A DNA stretch of 64,000 nt, taken from NCBI GenBank assembly GCA_950097015.1, contig CATNEN010000029.1, positions 5,475,501 through 5,539,500 on the forward strand. Reading direction: 5' to 3'. The stretch's first letter is position 1. Each line of letters starts with the position of its first letter. This document shows, in pieces, positions 57,801-64,000 of this stretch. The notes under the pieces were generated by a model. The model did no database searches. It saw only the letters and a list, made by a program, of their open reading frames with translations, and was not told the DNA's origin. The DNA is from Macrostomum hystrix (taxonomy: Eukaryota; Platyhelminthes; Macrostomidae). The position numbers and the translations under genes were made by a program.

Positions 57801-60123
57801 CTGTTTCCCAATTTCCAATTCTCGAAGGCGCCGCCGCCGTCAGGAGCTGTACGAGGACAGGCTGCTTGGCCGGGCTTTGCACAACACTGCTGCCTTCATG
57901 CTAGCCATGGGCGTCGACCGCGTCGAGCTTTGCCGACGAATTCGCCGCCTGCTGGCTCGCAGCCACGTTGGGCTTCATCACAGCCGGAAGATCGGCCGTC
58001 TGCTTGACAGCCTGCCACCTGCGCCAACCGGTGGCAACATCGTCCGCCTGCGCTGCCCGCTCAGTCGGCTGCCGCGGCGTCCATCCTTTGACGCCCGGCT
58101 GATGCCTCCGACGTCCGAGACGGCGACATCGAAGCCCGAGACATTCAGCCGGCTATGCGAGGTTCGCTACCTGGAGATCTCCGACCACTGCCTGGCCCTG
58201 CGCTGCCGCAGCGGGGCCGCCCTTCGCCGTGTCTGGTTCGACTCCCTGGCCAGCGTGACCTTCGACCCGGCCAATCGGCGGCTGCTGCTGCTTACCGAGG
58301 CGGAGGATGAGGCTGCAGCAGCCGCCTCGGTGCCTCTGGCTCTGCGCTGTCGGCGAGGCCGTCGCGTCTGTCGCTGCATCCGGGATCGCGTGGTTCGCAG
58401 GGCCGGTGAGGAGTCGGGCTGGATTCTAGGGATATTTGATCAATGAGGATTAGCAACTGAGGATTGGATTATTAAAAGCCTGGGTTGGGTAATTAAAGGA
58501 AGAATAGGATATTGAAAACTCAGGACTGGATAATGAAAACTCAGTATTGGATAATGAAAAGTCTGGATTGGATAATGAAAAAGTCTGGATTAGATAATGA
58601 AAAGTCTGGATTGGATAATGAAAAGTCAGGACTGGATCACGAAATCTCAGGATTGGATAATAAAAAGTCGGGATTGGATAATGAAAAGTCTGGATTGGAT
58701 ATTGAAAACTCAGGATTGGATAATGAAAAGTCTGGATTGGATATTGAAAACTCAGGATTGGATAATGAAAAGTCTGGATTGGATAATGAAAAGTCTGGAT
58801 TGGATATTGAAAACTCAGGATTGGATATTGAAAACTCAGGATTGGATAATGAAAAGTCTGGATTGGATATTGAAAACTCAGGATTGGATAATGAAAAGTC
58901 TGGATTGGATATTGAAAACTCAGGATTGGATAATGAACTCACTGTCTCACCACTCTGACGTCTAAACTTATTTCAGCTGCAGACAGCTCCAGCAACGGCG
59001 TCGTTGGCTGCCGTCTGAGGATCGGCCCAGACCATGTGCTGCTACAGCTGCAGAGCGAACGGGTCTGTTAGACACCTGCTGACACTGTTAGACACCTGCT
59101 GACACTGTTAGACACCTGCTGACACTGTTAGACACCTGCTGACACTGTTAGACACCTGCTGACACTGTTAGACACCTGCTGACACTGTTAGACACTGTTA
59201 GACACCTGCTGACACTGTTAGACACTGTTAGACACCTGCTGACACTGTTAGACACTGTTAGACACCTGCTGACACTGTTAGACACCTGCTGACACTGTTA
59301 GACACCTGCTGACACTGTTAGACACCTGCTGACACTGTTAGACACCTGCTGACACTGTTAGACACCTGCTGACACTGTTAGACGCCTGCTGACACTGTAC
59401 ACTGTTAGACACCTGCTGACACTGTTAGACACCTGCTGACACTGTTAGACACCTGCTGACACTGTTAGACACCTGCACTGACACTGTTAGACACCTGCTG
59501 ACACTGTTAGACACTGTTAGACACCTGCTGACACTGTTAGACACCTGCTGACACTGCTAGACACCTGCTGACACCTGCTGACACTGTTAGACACTGTTAG
59601 ACAGCTGCTGACACTGTTAGACACCTGCTGACACTGTTAGACACCTGCTGACACTGTTAGACACCTGCTGACACTGCTAGACACCTGCTGACACCTGCTG
59701 ACACTGCTAGACACTGTTAGACAGCTGCTGACACTGTTAGACACCTGCTGACACTGTTAGACACCTGCTGACACTGTTAGACACCTGCTGACACTGTTAG
59801 ACACCTGCTGACACGGTTAGACGCCTGCTGACACTGTTAGACGCCTGCTGACACTGTTAGACACCTGCTGACACTGTTAGACGCCTGCTGACACTGTTAG
59901 ACACTGTTAGACGCCTGCTGACACTGTTAGACACCTGCTGACACTGTTAGACACCTGCTGACACTGCTAGACACCTGCTGACACTGTTAGACACTGTTAG
60001 ACACCTGCTGACACTGTTAGACACTGTTAGACACCTGCTGACACTGTTAGACGCCTGCTGACTAACATTCTGTCCGCCAAAAAATTGCAGGCATCAAAGT
60101 TCGTGGCGCCCAACTCACCCTGA
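42834..60123 (+). CDS. MADD: MADD / Rab3-GEP, DENN-domain Rab GEF, 15 exons
   Basis: GDP/GTP exchange factor for Rab3/Rab27 that acts in vesicle traffic. Exons: 42834-43234, 43882-44026, 44796-45200, 46211-46294, 47966-48170, 48377-49023, 49586-49632, 49701-50002, 50873-51348, 52722-52791, 54360-54425, 56606-57020, 57828-58405, 58977-59062 and 60091-60123. All phases join, giving 1319 aa (human about 1647). The uDENN has CPRLLDYVVLVG, LLRRYPPLDH and FAFTLTEKDSGI. The cDENN (182-317) has YPLQYVFPVIPLLPAG and AEQLLLAPTPYLIG. The dDENN has GNDIDSVDV and RTQAIECLAEW. Exon 9 has FLREVASGVLAGQGVG. Exons 12-13 carry the death-domain-like region (FWEDLFLDWVANERE, LLGRALHNTAAFMLAMGV, RSHVGLHHSRKIGRLLD) and a PH-like tail. 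Intron 9 uses a GC donor. Eleven introns hold private minisatellites. The last exon is the weakest call: the protein ends earlier than human MADD. Confidence 0.94.
43586..43822 (+). mobile_element. SINE-B copy with target-site duplication
   Basis: Inserted in MADD intron 1. It is flanked by TACTATGAGTAGCATAGT (43568-43585) and TACTATGAGTAGGATAGT (43823-43840), an 18-bp direct repeat with one mismatch. The inside matches the SINE-B body: CTGAGCTCGGATCCGC, AGGCACAGTGAGTGT, ATGTACTCACC, GTATGCGTGCGTACAG and CATTGCCCACAGCC. The copy is diverged and appears 5' truncated. Confidence 0.75.
44165..44407. repeat. Minisatellite, 20-bp unit, 12 copies (MADD intron 2)
   Basis: The unit is CTTCCAGAATCACCAAACAT, with AATCAGC in a few copies. 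All forward frames are open, so the frame of MADD exon 2 runs on through the array to 44533. Confidence 0.95.
45240..45665. repeat. Minisatellite, 42-bp unit, about 10 copies (MADD intron 3)
   Basis: The unit joins GTGTCTTTCGACCCTGTTGG and GGTGTCTTCTGCCTCCGCTT plus AT. It starts 40 bp after the exon 3 donor. The upstream exon frame stays open to 45767, so retention would add FDPVGVSSASAY-type repeats. One- and two-base indels in some copies break the period. Confidence 0.95.
46318..46628 (-). mobile_element. SINE-A: tRNA-headed SINE, minus orientation
   Basis: On the minus strand the head has an A-box-like GTGGTTAGAGC (46612-46602) and a perfect B box GGTTCGATTCC (46575-46565). The anticodon arm is degenerate, so this is not a working tRNA. 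The body includes AGACACTGCATTCTGCAGTG and CCAGTCCATGGACTGAACAG, and the element ends in an (ATT)n tail at 46318-46335. The body matches 57266-57410 and 62115-62250. It sits in MADD intron 4. Confidence 0.8.
47215..47830. repeat. Minisatellite, about 20-bp unit, about 30 copies (MADD intron 4)
   Basis: Two related halves: CCCAGATCACATTTCAGAAT-type units up to about 47515, then GATCCCAGATCCCTACTCAT-type units. Both share CCAGATCCC. It is 3' of the SINE-A in the same intron. Confidence 0.93.
48228..48355. repeat. Short minisatellite, 21-bp unit, about 6 copies (MADD intron 5)
   Basis: The unit core is CTTCTCAAGATTCTTTGGAA plus T. It fills most of a 206-bp intron. The exon 5 frame stays open through it (SQDSLES repeats). 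Confidence 0.92.
49030..49565. repeat. Minisatellite, 30-bp unit, about 18 copies (MADD intron 6)
   Basis: The unit core is TCCTCACGGTTGGGATGTTA plus TTCTACTAGA. It starts about 10 bases after the exon 6 donor and ends about 20 bases before the exon 7 acceptor. Copies are almost identical, with a CAGTTG variant interspersed. Confidence 0.97.
50490..50835 (+). mobile_element. SINE-B copy, the most complete, MADD intron 8
   Basis: Has a tRNA-like degenerate head (CTGAGCTCGATTCCGCGG near 50536-50555) and the body GTAATTTACGCCCTTGAGGG, CTCCAAGACACAGTGAGAGT, GCAGATGTACGCACC, GGGCGTATGATTGCGTACAG, GGCAGAATTGCCTCATCGCT and CTATTGCACACAGCC. It ends in (ATT)n at 50816-50827. It aligns with the reverse complement of 30145-30515 along its whole length. 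Confidence 0.75.
51375..51472 (-). mobile_element. Partial SINE-B copy at the edge of an array (MADD intron 9)
   Basis: The plus strand reads TCCTGAGCACACACGCACAC, AGATACTGTACGCAGGCACA and CGCTCACACAGGTGTG. This is the reverse complement of the middle of SINE-B (50690-50745). It breaks off exactly where the 28/30-bp array begins. Confidence 0.65.
51473..52672. repeat. Minisatellite, 28/30-bp units, about 40 copies (MADD intron 9)
   Basis: The unit core is AATCTCAAACAGTGTTGGAG plus AGTCTTTGTC (30 bp) or AGTCTGTG (28 bp). The 28-bp form recurs every 6-14 units, giving an irregular higher-order pattern. All frames are open on both strands through much of it, so many overlapping ORFs appear. Confidence 0.97.
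53215..54226. repeat. Minisatellite, 31-bp unit, two variant halves (MADD intron 10)
   Basis: The core is CAGTTATCCCCCTGAACCTT plus CAGTGCATTGA in the 5' half and CAGTGAATTCC or CAGTAAATTCC in the 3' half (switch near 53640). About 33 copies. Some copies have four instead of five Cs. Confidence 0.96.
55055..56470. repeat. Minisatellite, 20-bp unit, about 70 copies (MADD intron 11)
   Basis: The unit is GATACCCCAGATCTATCCCT, with ACCTCAG, ACCCGAG and AATTTACATTTATCACC variants that recur as larger blocks (for example 55215-55300 and 55340-55425 carry the same variant order). It is C-rich and G-poor on the sense strand. Confidence 0.96.
57040..57265. repeat. Minisatellite, 33-bp unit, 7 copies (MADD intron 12, 5' half)
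   Basis: The unit core is ATTGACTGTGTACAAGCATG plus GATACTGTGACGG. It is interrupted at 57266 by a SINE-A copy, after which a variant of the same unit resumes. Confidence 0.95.
57266..57410 (-). mobile_element. SINE-A body fragment inside the 33-bp array
   Basis: The plus strand reads CCAGATGTGCAGCCGACAGC, ACAGCCGCAGC, GCGTACGGCTGTTCAGTCCA and TGGACTGGGG, then AAGTGTCTTGCT. This matches 46360-46535 with an internal deletion. The tRNA head is missing. It separates two halves of one minisatellite. Confidence 0.75.
57411..57760. repeat. Minisatellite, 33-bp unit, about 11 copies (MADD intron 12, 3' half)
   Basis: Same core as the 5' half (ATTGACTGTGTACAAGCATG), but the linker is GATGCTGTAATTC with AATGCTGTAGTTC variants. 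Each half has homogenised its own version since the SINE arrived or the halves separated. Confidence 0.95.
58450..58942. repeat. Minisatellite, 21-bp unit, about 21 copies (MADD intron 13)
   Basis: The unit core is GGATTGGATAATGAAAAGTC plus T, alternating with GATATTGAAAACTCA forms. It lies between MADD exons 13 and 14. Confidence 0.95.
59063..60062. repeat. Minisatellite, 20-bp unit, about 48 copies (MADD intron 14)
   Basis: The unit is GACACCTGCTGACACTGTTA, with a shortened GACACTGTTA form. It starts at the very donor (GTCTGTTAGACACC) of exon 14, so the array edge and the exon edge coincide. Confidence 0.96.
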
Positions 60124-62805
60124 AATTTTCCGCTGAGTTTAGTCGGTTTGACTGCCCATCAACAATATTGACGATTGGTCGGTGATTGCATACAGAGTTT
60201 CACAATGCTTACTATTAGTAGCATGTTGCGCATGTTCTGCGTTATTTTTCTTGGTTGCTTTTTGGCACACTCTAAGCTTCTGCATACTGATAAAGTACGA
60301 GTGACGAGTGACAGTCTTAGTGACAGCGCAATTTTATTTTCTAGTCCGAATAGTTTCTACAGTTGGCCCTATTTATTAGTGGCTGAAAAACAGTGACTAA
60401 AGCCGGCCAAGTTTTCAGATTTTTCCTAAATAACAGTAGAAAGACAACGCTATTTCACCCCCCGGGAAAATTTTCCTTTGTTTTGTGATTCTTGAATTTG
60501 TTTCATAGTTGAATAGTTTGGGAGTTGCAGAAAAATATGGGCATTTCAAGTACCCCGTGGTCTTCCTACTGTTAAGTACTTTCAAAGCTACTGTGAGTAG
60601 AGACGTGAATTTATTTTTTATTTATTGCATCGTTTGAATCAACATTCCGGCATGAAATTTTCGCTTTTTCACTTTACGGTAAAGGAGGATTTTATTTCAG
60701 AATTTATTTATTTATTGTGGTTATGTCACTCTGTGACAGTTGTAGGTGTTGGCGTTGCGTGTCCTGACTAGATCGAGTAGTAAAATATGTATCTGTGCGA
60801 AATTACCATTGTCTATGTTTCTGCATGGCTCAACTTACGACATGTCCACTGAGCATAATATTAGGACATGAACGATTCCTTACATGTTATCATTCCATGT
60901 TGTGTTATTGTTTATTATTTATGAGTACTAAATCATATAAACAGTTTTTACGCAGATTTTTTGCCTATTTTTTCGACTGATTGCAAACGGACAAGTAATT
61001 CTAAAAGTTTAATGTAAATTGTTCTTGAAAGAAGAAGTCTCTACTTTTTTAAACCCCAGGTTGGTGTATTCTAAAAATAGCTCTTTCATTTTTGCTCAGC
61101 TGCTGATTGGCTGATGCGGTCATGTGACGCGCGAACACAAACCACTCGAATATTCTCTATCCCTCAGTGTACATTCCAAAATGTACATTACTTCCAACCT
61201 GAGGCTTTCCATCTCTCCTAACACTCGCAGTCCAATGTACAATGTAGAGATATTCAAGTGAGAAAACTTAATTGTCCTTGTTTATAAATAGCCTTCGTAG
61301 TTTATCGTCAGAGAAATCATATAAAAACACTTTTTAATGCTTCTGTGATTCCTTGAACTGCTGTCAAACCTATACCTTAATCTATAAGCAATTCTTTGCC
61401 ATTTAGCTTCTGTAATAACATTTTAAGCCAACTTTCTGTAATAACATTTTAAGCCAACATTTATTTTAACTGGTATTTTTGACCTTGTAAATTAAACGTT
61501 TTACGATGTGTTTATACCTTATATTTAATGTTTTGAGATTTAAATTAATCGCTAAGCTCAATTTTTTGGTGTTGGTCAGCTCTCTGTTTCGTTATAATCG
61601 TATATAGGTATTTTAAAAGAACAATAAGGCTTTCTAACTAACCATGTAACCAAGCTGAGCATTGTGCATAATATTTTCCCCTTTTTAATCTGGGCATTAT
61701 AGATTGAAGTCACACGCATTGCCAGTACGCACTGTTATAATTTTCTCAAATTACCAACCCTCGAAGCTTTGAATGTGCGGTTCGGAGTTGCCTATAGGCT
61801 ACTGCTGCAGCAGGATTTTCTCTCCCCAGAGATTTTTTCCTCTTCTCACAGACACAAAGTCTACGCAATGCTACACATGCGCCTAGTGCACACATACACA
61901 CAATTCCTCAGATTCATTCGTTATTAACTGACCTATATAATAGAACCTGCTATTATAACGATGCTATTGTCATTTTTCAGCAAAACAGGCACTGATCTTT
62001 GCGTTGCAGCCTTGGAAATGATTTTTTGTCTATTTTTTATGTGATCTACTTGAGAACAAATTTTGCATTTTATCTAGGTTGGTTTTAAAATATCTGCATA
62101 GGGATTTGGGATAGTTTGGGATGATAATACAGCCGCAACTCTATGTGCAACTGTTCAGTCCATGGACTGGTTTTCTTTAAAGGCATAAACTGTCTTTTTT
62201 GGACTGGGTTTCGAACTCTCGACCTCTAGGTTAACAGTAGAAAGACCATCGTAACAATCGTAACAATGTTTGCACGATGAAATTTTATGAGCACAGAAAA
62301 TTTTTCCATCAGACAAGACGAGAATCGAGAATAGCCTGAAGTACAGCAAAACAGTAGACTGTCTTCTTTCTACTGCTCATAGACTGAAACTCTACCCTCC
62401 AAAACTGAGGTGTATTCACTCGCTATTCTCAGCCTATCTGCAGTTTCGCCAGTGTGGGGGTCCAACCTATTCTCAGCCTATCTGCAGTTTCGCCAGTGTG
62501 GGGGTCCAACCACTGCGTTGGATTTTGAGATATTTTGCATTTTTCACTCGCACACCCTGACACGCCGATATGCCACACCTGAAGGCTTTGCAATTGTTAA
62601 AAGAATCTTCATGGGGCCTGGCCATTGTCACCCTTCATTATCTTTCGGTCTACTGTCTTTCTGTTTTTCTTTCGCTCGAAGATTGTGTCTTCTATTCCTA
62701 GACCAAAGCGAGTATTTGAGATGCAGTTAAATAAGTAAGAAATTACAAAAAGCAACAGAAGAAAGACACAGCTGGGTTGAGCAGAGTACTCAAAATTCCC
62801 AGAAT
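60124..62805. other. Intergenic region with a SINE-A trace and small duplications
   Basis: AT-rich, no gene recognised. 62115-62250 contains TGTTCAGTCCATGGACTGG and a T-arm-like GGGTTTCGAACTCTCGACC, a diverged SINE-A relative. A 25-bp direct repeat occurs at 61408-61432 and 61434-61458. A perfect 44-bp tandem duplication occurs at 62423-62466 and 62467-62510. Confidence 0.55.
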
Positions 62806-63003
62806 ATGCAGTGTTCTCAGAATATACACATTTTATCTGAGCTGCTGCCGCTGCTGCTGCTGCTGCTAGGCAGCTTGTCCGGGCCAGCCGCTGCAGATGA
62901 GGCGGACTTTTCCGATCACATCACCTGCTACGAGTGCGAAGGCCAGTTTGACAACAGCACCTGCAGCTCACCCGGTCTTGACATCGACCGAGTGCTCAAC
63001 CAG
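62806..63003 (+). CDS. First exon of a Ly6/uPAR-like secreted or GPI protein
   Basis: The start at 62806 gives a signal peptide with a Leu-rich core (LLPLLLLLLGSLSGPAAA), then ITCYECEGQFDNSTC. The C-Y-x-C spacing and the following Asn-Ser-Thr-Cys are typical of the first loop of Ly6/three-finger domains of the kind anchored by GPI in invertebrates. The exon ends phase 0 at a weak donor (GTCTGA, 63004). The intron is a minisatellite that runs off the window, so the remaining Cys residues and the anchor signal cannot be seen. The subfamily and role are unknown. Confidence 0.6.
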
Positions 63004-63039
63004 GTCTGAGCTCACTGTTGGAAGGCTGGGCGATGGGAT

Positions 63040-64000
63040 AGGAGGGACTGAAGATTGGGGAGATTTTGTAGGGAGAGACTGAAGATTGGGGATATTCTGT
63101 AGGGAGGGACTGAAGATTGGGGAGATTCTGTAGGGAGGGACTGAAGATTGGGGAGATTCTGTCGGGAGGGACTGAAGATTGGGGAGATTTTGTAGGGAGA
63201 GACTGAAGATTGGGACGATTTTGTAGGGAGGGACTGAAGATTGGGGACTTTTTGTAGGGAAGGACTGAAGATTGGGGAAATTTAGTAGGGAAGGACTGAA
63301 GATTGGGACGATTTTGTAGGGAGGGACTGAAGATTGGGACGATTTTGTAGGGAGGGACTGAAGATTGGGGAGATTCTGTAGGGAGGGACTGAAGATTGGG
63401 GAGATTCTGTAGGGAGGGACTGAAGATTGGGGAGATTCTGTCGGGAGGGACTGAAGATTGGGGAGATTTTGTAGGGAGAGACTGAAGATTGGGACGATTT
63501 TGTAGGGAGGGACTGAAGATTGGGGACATTTTGTAGGGAAGGACTGAAGATTGGGACGATTTTGTAGGGAGGGACTGAAGATTGGGGAGATTCTGTAGGG
63601 GGGAGATTCTGTAGGGAAGGACTGAAGATTGGGACGATTTTGTAGGGAGGGACTGAAGATTGGGGACTTTTTGTAGGGAAGGACTGAAGATTGGGGAAAT
63701 TTAGTAGGGAAGGACTGAAGATTGGGACGATTTTGTAGGGAGGGACTGAAGATTGGGGAGATTTTGTAGGGAGAGACTGAAGATTGGGACGATTTTGTAG
63801 GGAGGGACTGAAGATTGGGGACATTTTGTAGGGAAGGACTGAAGATTGGGACGATTTTGTAGGGAGGGACTGAAGATTGGGGAGATTCTGTAGGGGGGAG
63901 ATTCTGTAGGGAAGGACTGAAGATTGGGACGATTTTGTAGGGAGGGACTGAAGATTGGGGACTTTTTGTAGGGAAGGACTGAAGATTGGGGAAATTTAGT
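63040..64000. repeat. Minisatellite, 31-bp unit, more than 30 copies, open at the window end
   Basis: The unit core is GGGAGGGACTGAAGATTGGG plus GAGATTCTGTA, or ACGATTTTGTA. It sits in the first intron of the Ly6-like gene. A variant order (GACTTTTTGTA, GAAATTTAGTA, ACGATTTTGTA) recurs near 63243-63320, 63660-63735 and 63957-64000, giving higher-order blocks of roughly 300-420 bp. Confidence 0.96.

Overview
This is a eukaryotic, almost certainly metazoan, chromosomal window. It has multi-exon genes with GT-AG introns, tRNA-derived SINEs, decayed non-LTR retrotransposons and animal-specific protein families. There are no bacterial operons, RBSs, CRISPR arrays or rRNA genes. Protein divergence, GC-rich codon choice, compact introns and a very heavy minisatellite load point to an invertebrate, plausibly a lophotrochozoan such as a free-living flatworm. 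The species cannot be fixed from sequence alone.

I could assemble gene models by hand, with matching exon phases, for five multi-exon or single-exon orthologues plus two first exons. (-) 3451-3680: first exon of a small secreted or membrane Cys-rich protein. (-) 7703-10276: CCDC89-like coiled coil, 3 exons, 354 aa. (-) 12032-17480: cytosolic carboxypeptidase 6 (CCP6/AGBL4), 9 exons, 501 aa. (+) 25786-26697: p62/SQSTM1-like PB1-ZZ-UBA protein, one exon, 303 aa, behind a TATA box. (-) 28813-29739: WIP/verprolin family, one coding exon, 308 aa. (-) 34227-37883: LIM-domain-binding protein (LDB/Chip/NLI), 7 exons, 799 aa. (+) 42834-60123: MADD/Rab3-GEP DENN protein, 15 exons, about 1319 aa. (+) 62806-63003: first exon of a Ly6/uPAR-like secreted protein running off the window. 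The genes are functionally unrelated; I see no gene cluster or pathway.

The dominant feature is tandem repetition. About 27 distinct minisatellites (units 13-45 bp) cover roughly 20 kb, about a third of the window. They sit inside introns or just outside genes, and almost every intron has its own unrelated unit. In MADD, 11 of 14 introns carry a private array, two of the other three carry a SINE, and the last is only 68 bp. Short introns (68-170 bp) are array-free, so intron growth is nearly all array growth. Unit lengths fall mainly near 19-24, 29-33 and 42-45 bp. Several arrays begin within a few bases of the 5' splice site.

Two dispersed SINE-like families are visible. One has a clear tRNA-like head and an (ATT)n tail. 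The other has at least five copies, one with an 18-bp target-site duplication in MADD intron 1. Two degenerate reverse-transcriptase fragments (around 315-890 and 31990-32750) complete the mobile-element content. Many long apparent ORFs in the window are only frames through repeat arrays and were rejected.
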